Source: DASTGO01 sp035719045 (GTDB lineage Bacteria > Actinomycetota > Actinomycetes > Actinomycetales > Kineosporiaceae). From it: a stretch of 17,939 nucleotides of DNA. Numbering within the stretch: position 1 is the stretch's first letter; each line of letters opens with the position of its first letter. The DNA lies in NCBI GenBank assembly GCA_035719045.1, contig DASTGO010000241.1, positions 1 through 17,939 on the forward strand. Direction: 5' to 3'. Of the stretch, positions 6,877 to 14,772 are shown piece by piece. The notes below the pieces were generated by a model, which saw only the letters and a list, made by a program, of their open reading frames with translations, ran no database searches and was not told where the DNA came from. Both the position numbers and the translations under genes were made by a program.

Positions 6877-6951
6877 CGCCCAGTCCTGCTCGTCATCGCT
6901 CGACCCTGTCGTCATCGCTCGACCCTGCTCGTCATCGCTCAGTCCTGCTTG
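6873..6951 (-). repeat. Four tandem 19-20 bp repeats carrying SD-like and ATGA signals
   Basis: Plus-strand units are 6873-6892, 6893-6911, 6912-6931 and 6932-6951 (20, 19, 20 and 20 bp). On the coding (minus) strand each reads roughly CGAGCAGGRYYGRGCGATGA: an AGCAGG core followed by ATGA. The first unit read encodes the last residues and stop of CobT, and the last supplies the start of the precorrin-2 dehydrogenase. ATGs fall at 6935, 6915, 6896 and 6876. Those at 6935 and 6896 open 7-codon ORFs that stop at the ATGA of the next unit. The 19-bp unit has lost one base, which changes frame. Confidence 0.85.
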
Positions 6952-8027
6952 TCGGTGACCCCAGCGGCGTCGAAGGTGGCCATCTCGCGCAGCGCGCGGA
7001 CGGCGGACTGCACCAGCGGCAGGGCGAGCAGCGCGCCGGTCCCCTCCCCCAGCCGCAACTGCAGGTCCACCAGGGGCGTGAGCCCGAGGCGTTCCAGGGC
7101 CACCGCATGGCCGGGCTCGACGCTGCGGTGCCCGGCCACGCAGGCGTCCACCGCGGCGGGAGCGAGCGCCTGCGCGACCAGGGCGGCCGAGCCGGCGATC
7201 ACCCCGTCCAGGACGACCGGGGTCCGGCGCGCGGCGGCCCCGAGGACGAACCCTGCCAGCGCGGCATGTTCCAGGCCGCCGAGCGCGGCGAGCACACCGA
7301 CCGGATCCGCCGGGTCGGGACGGTGCAGGCGCAGCGCCTCGGCCACGACGTCCACCTTCAGCTGCCAGGTCTGCGCGTCGACGCCGGTGCCGCGGCCGGT
7401 GACCCGCGCCGGCTCGGCTCCGGTGAAGGCGGAGATCAGGGCGGCCGACGCAGTGGTGTTGGCGATCCCCATGTCCCCGGTGAGCAGGCAGCGGTACCCC
7501 TGGTCGACCAGGTCGACGGCCACCTGGATCCCGGCCTCCAGACCGGCGACGGCCTCGTCGGCGGTCATCGCGGGCCCGGTGGACAGGTCGGCGGTGCCGG
7601 GCCGGATCCGCCGGTCCCAGAACACCCGGCCCGGTGCGGGCTCGCCCGGTAGGCCGGGGACCGGGGTGGCGACCCCGACGTCCACCACGACCACCTGGGC
7701 GCCGACCTGGGCGGCCAGGGCGTTCACCGCGGCACCGCCGGCCAGGAAGTTGGCCACCATCTGCGCGGTGACCTCCTGCGGCCAGGGGCTCACCCCGCGC
7801 GCGTGCACCCCGTGATCGGCCGCGAAGACGGCGACGGCGGCCGGTTCGGGCAGCGGCGGCGGGCAGGTCCCGGCCAGTCCGGCCAGCCGCACCGAGACGT
7901 CCTCCAGGATGCCCAGCGACCCGCTGGGCTTGGTCAGCCGCTCCTGACGTTGCCGAGCCAGGAACACGGCGTCGGCGGCGGCCGGTCCGATCCCGGCCAG
8001 GGTCTCGCGCAGTAGTTCGCCCGTCAT
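6939..8027 (-). CDS. cobT: Nicotinate-nucleotide--dimethylbenzimidazole phosphoribosyltransferase
   Basis: CobT transfers phosphoribose from nicotinate mononucleotide to 5,6-dimethylbenzimidazole, giving alpha-ribazole phosphate for the lower loop of cobalamin. The product has 362 residues, normal for the family. Motifs in order: LTKPSGSLGILEDVSVRLAGL, FAADHGVHARGVSPWPQEVT, GDMGIANTTASAALISAFTG, GRGTGVD, GLEHAALAGFVLGAAA, PVVLDGVIAGSAAL, and RLGEGTGALLALPLV with the catalytic Glu near residue 328. The start is ATG at 8027 because GGGGAGG lies just upstream; a longer in-frame start at 8066 has no such site and adds a basic tail without similarity. The precorrin-2 dehydrogenase follows on the same strand after 62 nt of repeat-filled spacer, so the two are probably one transcript. 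I found no cobalamin riboswitch upstream. Confidence 0.94.
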   Translation of the reverse strand: MTGELLRETLAGIGPAAADAVFLARQRQERLTKPSGSLGILEDVSVRLAGLAGTCPPPLPEPAAVAVFAADHGVHARGVSPWPQEVTAQMVANFLAGGAAVNALAAQVGAQVVVVDVGVATPVPGLPGEPAPGRVFWDRRIRPGTADLSTGPAMTADEAVAGLEAGIQVAVDLVDQGYRCLLTGDMGIANTTASAALISAFTGAEPARVTGRGTGVDAQTWQLKVDVVAEALRLHRPDPADPVGVLAALGGLEHAALAGFVLGAAARRTPVVLDGVIAGSAALVAQALAPAAVDACVAGHRSVEPGHAVALERLGLTPLVDLQLRLGEGTGALLALPLVQSAVRALREMATFDAAGVTDKQD

Positions 8028-8236
8028 CCGTACCTCCCCGGGCCCGCGCCGCGTTCGCGGACGCACCGGGAGGCGACGCTACCCCCGCCCCCACCGGGAC
8101 ACACCGGGCCCTCCGGACGATCGCGTGCGGCCCCGGTGCTGTACAAGTCGGACGGGCTTCAGACCGCCCGGCCGGCCGCCGACATTCCCTCGTGGGCCGG
8201 CGGGACGCCGGGCGGGGCTGCTGACGCGGAGGACAT
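8028..8236. other. Divergent intergenic region between cobT and the membrane GGDEF-EAL gene
   Basis: This 209-nt GC-rich region must hold both promoters. I see the cobT ribosome binding site near 8033-8039 and the GGAGG of the other gene at 8228-8232, but no clear -35/-10 pair. The conserved cobalamin-riboswitch sequences were not found on the cobT strand. Confidence 0.4.
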
Positions 8237-10105
8237 GTGGGACGGGCGACACCGCCGCAGTCGTCTGCGCAGGCGGCCGGCCGGGATCCCACCGACCGTC
8301 CCGCCCCGCGGCGCAGCCGGCTCCCCGCGGTGCTGCAGACCACCTCCGCCCTGTCCACCCCGGACTTCATGGCGACCACCGGCGGCGTGCTCATGGTCGC
8401 CGCCAGCCTGCTGGTGCTCCTGATGTCGTTCCTGTCGTTCCCGGGGGCCGCGGACCTGGCGGGGCTGCGCTGGGTGATCCTCACGGGGATGACCGGCGGG
8501 GCCGTCCTGCTCGTGATCGGCGCGCGGCTGCCGGTCTGGTCCTACCACCTCTTCGTGTTCGGCAGCATCGGGCTGATCACGCTCGGGATACGGTTCACCG
8601 TGGCGCCGCCCGCCGGGCTGGCGATGGCCACGCTGTACATGTTCATCGCGGTGGACAGCTTCCTGTTCTTCCCGTGGTGGCAGGCGGCCACCCACCTGGT
8701 CACCGCACAGGTCTGCGCGGTGGTCGCGCTGAGCCGGCTCGGCCCGGACGGGGTGGTCCCGTCGGTGATGCTGTGCGGGGTGCTGGGCGTGGTCGGGGTG
8801 GTGGTCGGCGGGCTGACCCGGGCCGCCGCCGCCGCGGAGGTCGACCCGCTGACGGGGCTGCCGAACCGGCGCGGCTTCGACCGCGAACTGGCCCGGGTGC
8901 TGACCCGGGCGGAGCGGGCCCGGACCGCCGTCTGCCTGGCCCTGATCGACGTCGACGACTTCAAGGCGATCAACGACCTGGGCGGACACACGGCCGGGGA
9001 CCGGTTGCTGCGGGAGACCGCTGCGGCCTGGGGCGGGCGGGTCCCGGCGGGCGCATGCCTGGCCCGCTACGGCGGTGACGAGTTCGCCCTGCTGCTGCCC
9101 GGCCAGGACGTCGCGGAGGCTGTCGTCGTGGTGGACGGCCTGCGCGCGCTGATGCCGTCCCGGCGGACCTGTTCGGCCGGAGTGGCCGCCTGGGAACCGG
9201 GGGACACCGCCTCGCTACTGGTGAACCGGGCCGACGCCCTGCTGTACCAGTCCAAGCGGGCCGGCCGGAACCGGACCACCGCCCACCTGCACACCGGCCT
9301 GGCACTCACCCGGCTGCGGGAGGCCCTGCAGCATCAGCAGTTGCGGGCGGTGTACCAGCCGATCGTCGAACTGGGCAGCGGGCGGCTGACCGGGGTGGAG
9401 GCCCTGGTGCGCTGGCTGCACCCGGAACGCGGCTGGCTGGCCCCGGTCGAGTTCATCCCGCTGGCCGAGGAGAGCGGGCTGATCGAGGAGATCGACCGGT
9501 GGATGCTGCGGGAGGCCTGTGCCCAGGCGGTGCAGTGGGTCCGCAACGGTGTGCTGGACAAGGTCACCGTGAACGTCTCCGGGCGGGACCTGATCAACAC
9601 CGAATACGTGCAGGGGGTCTCGGCGATCCTGGCCGACACCGGGCTGCCGGCCCGGCACCTGGTCCTGGAGATCACCGAGACCACCCTCGACGCGGACACC
9701 GCCGACGTCGTGCAGACGCTGCGGGAACTGCAGGGGATGGGCGTGCGGATCGCCATCGACGACTTCGGCACCGGGTTCTCCAGCCTGAGCCGGCTGGACA
9801 GGCTCCCGGTGGACATCCTCAAGATCGACCGGTCCTTCGTCTCCGCCCTGCAGGACGGCTACGGGGACGCCCCGCTCGTGGCGGCCGTGGTGGCGCTCGG
9901 GCACGCCCTCGGACTGACCCTGGTCGCGGAGGGCATCGAGGACGTGCACCAGCGGGAGAGGCTGGCCGAGCTGGGCTGCGACGAGGGCCAGGGCTACCTG
10001 TTCGGACGCCCGATGCCCCCGGACCTGGTCGGCCGGCTCAGGCTGCCCGCCCTGCCGATCCCCCGCCCGCGGACGCATCACCCGGCGGGCGTCGAAGGCG
10101 GCTGA
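8237..10105 (+). CDS. Membrane-bound GGDEF-EAL c-di-GMP enzyme
   Basis: The protein has 622 residues. After a polar N-terminus of about 40 residues, residues 45-195 hold six hydrophobic segments (for example GGVLMVAASLLVLLMSFL and MLCGVLGVVGVVVGGL), a membrane sensor of unknown ligand. GGDEF follows from about 200: DPLTGLPNRR, LIDVDDFKAIND and an intact GGDEF at 279-283, but no RxxD I-site (PAGA lies there). EAL starts near 360 with every catalytic motif intact: EAL (388-390), VNVSG, LEITE, IDDFGTGFSS, LKIDRSF, VAEGIE (E565) and EGQGYLFGRP. An active phosphodiesterase is therefore likely, and cyclase activity without product inhibition is possible. The GTG start at 8237 has GGAGG 4 nt upstream. 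An in-frame GTG at 8330 is a weaker alternative. The gene stands alone; 123 nt of non-coding sequence follows. Confidence 0.93.
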   Translation: MGRATPPQSSAQAAGRDPTDRPAPRRSRLPAVLQTTSALSTPDFMATTGGVLMVAASLLVLLMSFLSFPGAADLAGLRWVILTGMTGGAVLLVIGARLPVWSYHLFVFGSIGLITLGIRFTVAPPAGLAMATLYMFIAVDSFLFFPWWQAATHLVTAQVCAVVALSRLGPDGVVPSVMLCGVLGVVGVVVGGLTRAAAAAEVDPLTGLPNRRGFDRELARVLTRAERARTAVCLALIDVDDFKAINDLGGHTAGDRLLRETAAAWGGRVPAGACLARYGGDEFALLLPGQDVAEAVVVVDGLRALMPSRRTCSAGVAAWEPGDTASLLVNRADALLYQSKRAGRNRTTAHLHTGLALTRLREALQHQQLRAVYQPIVELGSGRLTGVEALVRWLHPERGWLAPVEFIPLAEESGLIEEIDRWMLREACAQAVQWVRNGVLDKVTVNVSGRDLINTEYVQGVSAILADTGLPARHLVLEITETTLDADTADVVQTLRELQGMGVRIAIDDFGTGFSSLSRLDRLPVDILKIDRSFVSALQDGYGDAPLVAAVVALGHALGLTLVAEGIEDVHQRERLAELGCDEGQGYLFGRPMPPDLVGRLRLPALPIPRPRTHHPAGVEGG

Positions 10106-10228
10106 CCGGGCACGTTCCGGACAGCACTCTCCTGGCGCGACACGTCCTGATCGATTCGCCTCAACCGCGTCACGACGGTCGCCGACACTCCGGGGGACAG
10201 CCGCCGTCGCGCCGAAACGGGCCAGGTC

Positions 10229-12826
10229 ATGACCTATCTCCCGCGTCACCGTGTCCGCAGGATCCCGTTGGCCGGCGTGCTCGCCGTACTGGCGGTGCTC
10301 ACCGCTGCCGCCCTCCCCGCCCGGGCTGCCGAGACCCCCTCCGAGGCCGCCCGCACGATGCCGCACCTGAAGTTCGTCTGCCCGGCGGCGATCGGTGACC
10401 ACCGGTTCGCGGGCATCCTGCCGGACGGCCCGCGTCAGGAGCAGTGCTTCTACGAGGATGCCAAGGGGTCCAACTTCGCGGTCGGCGCCTCCTGGGTGAC
10501 CGAGACCAACCGGCCCGGCGACAGCAACGCCGTCTGCCCCGCCGAGGAACGCACGGCCTGGCACCAGGGGGACTCCACGGGCCTGCACCTGGAACGGTCC
10601 AGCTCCGAGCGCCGGGCGCACGGGTACATCTTCCTGAACCTGTACTGGCCCAACCCGGAGAAGCTGGCCCGGCAGACCGCCCTGCTGCCGCAGTCCGAGG
10701 CGCTCGGCGACCGGATGCTCGCAGCGGCCGAGAAGCTCGCCCAGCCGTGCGTCGAAGCCACGCCCACGCAGACCGCCGACCCCACGGACTCCGCGCAGCC
10801 AACCGTTCCGGACGACTCCACCTCCCCGACCACCTCTCCCGAACCGTCCGGATCCGCCACCGAGACCGCGGACCGGCCGCTGTGCACGGCCATCGAGGGC
10901 CGGCTGACGGACAACGGCGGCCACCCGGTCGCGAACCTCGCCGTCCGCCTGTACGTCAGGGGTTCGCCCCCGGCCGACACCGCGACCGACGCCGAGGGCA
11001 CCTTCCGGTTCACCGACCTGCCGGACACCCCGCAGAGCAGGGCGGACGACGGGGCTCAGCTGCGGGTGACCGTCCAGGACACCACCGGCCTGTGGCGCCT
11101 GTACGCGGGCGAGGACCTGGCGATGCTCGACACGGAGCCGTTCGCCCTCACCCGGTCACAGGGATGCCGCCACGACCTCACGACGTCCTCGCTGGCAGGC
11201 TTCACGTCGGCGAACCCTTCCAGCAGCCAGAAGTGGGCTGCGCTGTGGTCCATCGTCTCCACCACCCGCTACGCGCTGGGGTACCTGCGCTCGGCGCTGG
11301 GCGTCAGCCTCAAGAACGTGCCGTTCGAGATCCACGCCTGGTGCCCGCCGTCGCTGAGTTCCACCTGCACGGCGACCAAGGAGGGGGCCTTCACCGACGA
11401 GCGTCGGCCGACCGAGGCGGACCTGCGGGCGGGTGTGGGGGTGTCGGGGCACGTGCCCTACGTCGCGCTCACCGCGCTGCGCTCCGACAAGCAGGCGAGC
11501 AGGGTTCCGGGCGACTGCATCTACCACGAGCTCGGCCACCTGCTGCAGCTCGACCTCGCCGGTGGCATGGGCCGGATGCACGCCCGGGGTCAGGACAACC
11601 ACGCCGGGTACAAGAACCCCTCGAGCAACGACTCGTGGATGGAGGGGTTCGCCAACTGGTTCGCGATCACCGTCCGGCAGACGCAGGGGCGGTGGAAGCC
11701 CTACTACGAGTGGACCTCCGGCGGGCGGCGCGACACGGAGAAGGACACCCGGGCCTGGGACGCCAACGGCAAGGACGAGGAGTGGGCCGTCGCGGGCCTG
11801 CTCACCGACTTGGTCGACCGCGGCTCCGGGACCGCCGAGCAGGGGCAGCCGCTGCAGTTCAGCATCACGGGCCAAGGAGCCAAGCGGCTGATCCGGGGGA
11901 CGGCCGGCCAGGCTGTGCCCGCCGACCACACCGTGGTGGTCGAACTCTACGACGGCACCGGCAAGCGCATCGCCAGCGACGACGCCCACGTCCTCCCGGA
12001 CGGCCTGTTCTTCGACGTCCCCCTGAGGCGTTTCGCCGAGGTGAAGGTGTTCCTCCGCCCGGCCTCGTCGGGCACCGGTCGCCAGGACGACGACCCGTTC
12101 GCGCTGTCGCCCCGCAGGGTCCTCGAGCTGATCACCAGCCCACCCGACATCGGGACCCGCGGGGGTCGCACGAAGCACTCGTCCGTGGTGTTCGACGTCG
12201 CCGAACTGCACTCGGTGCTGCGGGCGAACCTGCCTGCCAAGGACGTGGACGCCCTGTTCGTGGCGCACGGCTTCCACGAGAACCTTCGGAACGAGAACAC
12301 CTACGTCAAGGGCGCGGCGATCGGCCGGACCACCCACCCCCCGTTCGACCCCAGGACCCGGCCCCGGTACGACCCCGAGATCACGCCCGCCCGCTGGGTC
12401 ACGGTGAACACCCAGGGCCGGCAGGCGACGGTGATCGTCTTCCCGGAGGACGGCACGCCCTACGCCACGACCCCTGACGCCGCGGGCCGGGTGCCGGTCA
12501 TGGTTCCCGGCTCCCTGGACTCCCGCGTCGGCGTGCTCACGCTGGCTGCCGGCAGTCAGCCGGCCGTCGACGTGATCGAGAGCGCGACGTTCTGGCCGGA
12601 GGCAGCCAGACACGACGGAGCGTTCCTCACGCTGCAGCCCACGCTCGAACCGCTCGCCGCCACCACGCACGGCGGCGGCCACCGCTGGGACCGGCTCCCG
12701 GTGATCGGCGCCGGAGCGGCCCTGATCGCCTTCGCGGCGGGAACCGCCCTGATCGGCGCGCTCCACCGGCGCCGCCGCCGCAACGCCACCGGGCCGATGG
12801 GCGCGGGCCCCGGCACACAAGGCTGA
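10229..12826 (+). CDS. Secreted, membrane-anchored putative zinc metallopeptidase
   Basis: The protein has 865 residues and I do not recognise a named family. A signal peptide is clear: basic start, hydrophobic LAGVLAVLAVLTAAAL, probable cut after ARA (residue 33). Residues 45-175 form a Cys-containing domain of unknown kind. A Ser/Thr/Pro/Asp-rich linker follows (about 178-215). Residues 219-300 resemble a carboxypeptidase-regulatory or CnaB-like beta-sandwich (IEGRLTDNGGHPVANLAVRLYV, TDAEGTFRFTDLP). The putative catalytic part has HELGH at 433-437, and Glu472 in WMEGFANWFA is a likely third zinc ligand as in gluzincins. Residues 823-845 are a hydrophobic helix followed by five Arg, so the bulk should lie outside the cell, anchored at the C-terminus. 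The ATG at 10229 suits the signal peptide, although its SD is weak. The substrate is unknown. Confidence 0.8.
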   Translation: MTYLPRHRVRRIPLAGVLAVLAVLTAAALPARAAETPSEAARTMPHLKFVCPAAIGDHRFAGILPDGPRQEQCFYEDAKGSNFAVGASWVTETNRPGDSNAVCPAEERTAWHQGDSTGLHLERSSSERRAHGYIFLNLYWPNPEKLARQTALLPQSEALGDRMLAAAEKLAQPCVEATPTQTADPTDSAQPTVPDDSTSPTTSPEPSGSATETADRPLCTAIEGRLTDNGGHPVANLAVRLYVRGSPPADTATDAEGTFRFTDLPDTPQSRADDGAQLRVTVQDTTGLWRLYAGEDLAMLDTEPFALTRSQGCRHDLTTSSLAGFTSANPSSSQKWAALWSIVSTTRYALGYLRSALGVSLKNVPFEIHAWCPPSLSSTCTATKEGAFTDERRPTEADLRAGVGVSGHVPYVALTALRSDKQASRVPGDCIYHELGHLLQLDLAGGMGRMHARGQDNHAGYKNPSSNDSWMEGFANWFAITVRQTQGRWKPYYEWTSGGRRDTEKDTRAWDANGKDEEWAVAGLLTDLVDRGSGTAEQGQPLQFSITGQGAKRLIRGTAGQAVPADHTVVVELYDGTGKRIASDDAHVLPDGLFFDVPLRRFAEVKVFLRPASSGTGRQDDDPFALSPRRVLELITSPPDIGTRGGRTKHSSVVFDVAELHSVLRANLPAKDVDALFVAHGFHENLRNENTYVKGAAIGRTTHPPFDPRTRPRYDPEITPARWVTVNTQGRQATVIVFPEDGTPYATTPDAAGRVPVMVPGSLDSRVGVLTLAAGSQPAVDVIESATFWPEAARHDGAFLTLQPTLEPLAATTHGGGHRWDRLPVIGAGAALIAFAAGTALIGALHRRRRRNATGPMGAGPGTQG

Positions 12827-12915
12827 CCTGCCGACCCGGCCTGCCCGGCCAGACGCCGCCGGCCCGCCCCTGCCCGGAGACAGGCAGGGGCGGGCCGGGA
12901 GGCGGCAGGTCGGCT
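12821..12915. terminator. Bidirectional terminator between the metallopeptidase gene and ettA
   Basis: The core is a perfect 16-bp stem: CCGGCCCGCCCCTGCC (12859-12874) and GGCAGGGGCGGGCCGG (12883-12898) around an 8-nt loop. A second outer stem pairs GACCTGCCG (12825-12833) with CGGCAGGTC (12903-12911) and can be lengthened with a wobble. It lies between two convergent stop codons, and the outer arm overlaps the end of the metallopeptidase gene. No T-tract is present. Confidence 0.8.
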
Positions 12916-12920
12916 GAGGA

Positions 12921-14597
12921 TCAGTCGCGGGTGAGCTTGCGGTAGGTGACACGGTGCGGCCGGGCCGCCTCAATGCCGAGCCGGGCGACCTTGTTCTCCT
13001 CGTAGCCGGCGAAGTTGCCCTCGAACCAGAACCACTTCGCCGGGCTCTCCTCGTCGCCCTCGTAGGCGAGGATGTGCGTCGCCACCCGGTCCAGGAACCA
13101 CCGGTCGTGGCTGACCACCACGGCGCAGCCGGGGAATTCCAGCAGCGCGTTCTCCAGCGAGCCGAGGGTCTCGACGTCGAGGTCGTTGGTCGGCTCGTCG
13201 AGCAGCAGCAGGTTGCCGCCCAGCTTGAGGGTGAGCGCCAGGTTCAGGCGGTTGCGCTCGCCGCCGGACAGCACGCCGGACGGCTTCTGCTGGTCCGGGC
13301 CCTTGAACCCGAACGCGGACACATAGGCGCGGGAAGGCATTTCGACCTGGCCGACCTTGATGTGGTCCAGCCCGTCGGAGACGGTCTCCCAGACGTTCTT
13401 CTTCGGGTCCAGGCCGCCCCGGGTCTGGTCCACGTACGAGATCTTGACCGTCTCGCCGACCTTCAGCTCCCCGGAGTCCAACGACTCCAGCCCGACGATC
13501 GTCTTGAACAGGGTGGTCTTGCCGACGCCGTTCGGGCCGATGACGCCGACGATCCCGTTGCGCGGCAACGAGAACGAGAGGTTCTCGATCAGCTGCCGGT
13601 CACCGAAGCCCTTGCACAGGTCCTTCGCCTCGATGACGATGTTGCCCAGCCGCGGGCCCGGCGGGATCTGGATCTCCTCGAAGTCGAGCTTGCGGGTCCG
13701 CTCGGCCTCGGCCGCCATCTCCTCGTAGCGGGCGAGGCGGGACTTGCTCTTGGTCTGCCGGCCCTTGGCGTTCTGCCGGACCCAGTCCAGTTCGTCCTTC
13801 AGCCGCTTGGCGAGCTTGGCGTCCTTCTTGCCCTGGACCTGCAGACGTTCCTGCTTCTTCTCCAGGTAGGTGGAGTAGTTGCCCTCATAGGGGTACGCGC
13901 GGCCGCGGTCGAGCTCGAGGATCCACTGCGCGACATTGTCGAGGAAGTACCGGTCGTGGGTGACCGCGAGCACGGCACCCGCATAGGAGGCGAGGTGCTG
14001 CTCCAGCCACTGCACGCTCTCGGCGTCCAGGTGGTTGGTCGGCTCGTCGAGGAGCAGCAGGTCCGGCTTGCTCAGCAGCAGCTTGCACAGGGCGACCCGG
14101 CGGCGCTCACCACCGGAGAGCACCTTGACGTCGGCGTCGCCGGGCGGGCAGCGCAGGGCGTCCATCGCCTGCTCCAGCTGGGCGTCGAGATCCCAGGCGT
14201 CGGCGTGGTCGATGTCCTCCTGGAGGCGCCCCATCTCCTCCATCAGCTCATCGGAGTAGTCGACCGCCATCTTCTCGGCGATCTCGTTGTACCGGTCGAG
14301 CTTGACCTTGATCTCGCCGAGGCCCTCCTCGACGTTGCCGAGGACGGTCTTCTCCTCGTTCAGCGGAGGTTCCTGCTGCAGGATGCCCACGGAGTACCCG
14401 GGCGACAGGAAGGCGTCCCCGTTCGACGGGGTGTCGAGCCCGGCCATGATCTTGAGCACGGTCGACTTGCCGGCCCCGTTCGGGCCGACGACGCCGATCT
14501 TCGCGCCCGGGTAGAACATGATCGTCACGTCGTCGAGGATGACCTTGTCGCCGTGCGCCTTGCGGGCCTTGCGCATGGTGTAAATGAATTCCGCCAC
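12921..14597 (-). CDS. ettA: Energy-dependent translational throttle protein EttA (ABC-F)
   Basis: EttA is a soluble ABC-F ATPase that binds the ribosomal E site and gates the first elongation steps according to ATP/ADP. The product has 558 residues, the usual length. It starts MAEFIYTMRKARKAHGDKVI, typical for actinobacterial EttA. Domain 1 has Walker A GPNGAGKS (38-45) and signature LSGGE (160-164) followed by LLLLDEPTNHLDAESV. The linker holds the P-site tRNA interaction motif region (YEGNYSTYLEKKQER through the basic KGRQTKSKSRLARYEE). Domain 2 has GPNGVGKT (354-361), LSGGE (443-447) and LLLLDEPTNDLDVETL. The start is GTG at 14597; the SD is weak. It has no transmembrane segment and is not a transporter. 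The crotonase-like gene lies upstream on the same strand, 165 nt away. Confidence 0.96.
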   Translation of the reverse strand: MAEFIYTMRKARKAHGDKVILDDVTIMFYPGAKIGVVGPNGAGKSTVLKIMAGLDTPSNGDAFLSPGYSVGILQQEPPLNEEKTVLGNVEEGLGEIKVKLDRYNEIAEKMAVDYSDELMEEMGRLQEDIDHADAWDLDAQLEQAMDALRCPPGDADVKVLSGGERRRVALCKLLLSKPDLLLLDEPTNHLDAESVQWLEQHLASYAGAVLAVTHDRYFLDNVAQWILELDRGRAYPYEGNYSTYLEKKQERLQVQGKKDAKLAKRLKDELDWVRQNAKGRQTKSKSRLARYEEMAAEAERTRKLDFEEIQIPPGPRLGNIVIEAKDLCKGFGDRQLIENLSFSLPRNGIVGVIGPNGVGKTTLFKTIVGLESLDSGELKVGETVKISYVDQTRGGLDPKKNVWETVSDGLDHIKVGQVEMPSRAYVSAFGFKGPDQQKPSGVLSGGERNRLNLALTLKLGGNLLLLDEPTNDLDVETLGSLENALLEFPGCAVVVSHDRWFLDRVATHILAYEGDEESPAKWFWFEGNFAGYEENKVARLGIEAARPHRVTYRKLTRD

Positions 14598-14718
14598 GCC
14601 CGTCAGGCTACCGGCTGGCCGGGAGTCCGCCGACCACGGTGCGGGCCGGCCGGCAACCCTGGTGACCGCAGTGGTCCGCAGGCGCGGCGACGAGGGCAGG
14701 GCTGACTCAGCGGACCCC

Positions 14719-14772
14719 GATCCCTCACGTCCGGGTCACGAACGTGATCCCTCACGTCCGGGTCACGAACGT
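14719..14772. repeat. Two perfect tandem 27-bp repeats at the 3' end of the crotonase gene
   Basis: Units are 14719-14745 and 14746-14772, each starting GATCCCTCACGTCCGGGTCA and ending CGAACGT. The motif ACGTCCGGGTC occurs a third time directly after. The stop codon of the minus-strand crotonase gene (14763-14765) lies inside the second unit. The repeats occupy part of the 165-nt spacer before ettA, so they may lie in its promoter region. Confidence 0.85.

Noticed and set aside
6873..6951. CRISPR array reading of the cobT-downstream repeats
   Set aside because: The units are directly adjacent with no unique spacers and no cas genes, so this is a tandem repeat, not a CRISPR.
8028..8236. Cobalamin riboswitch before cobT
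   Set aside because: I looked for the conserved core and GCCACTG-type elements on the minus strand and did not find them.
6877..8484. Upstream extension of the precorrin-2 dehydrogenase frame to 710 codons
   Set aside because: The extra part overlaps cobT in another frame and is Arg/Gly-rich shadow sequence; the family start is at the ATG near 6876.
9215..10924. 569-codon minus-strand frame across the second GGDEF-EAL and metallopeptidase genes
   Set aside because: It spans two well-supported genes on the other strand and has no recognisable motif.
12954..14705. 583-codon forward frame opposite ettA
   Set aside because: It is antisense to a textbook EttA and its translation is a Leu/Val/Asp-rich shadow with no domain.
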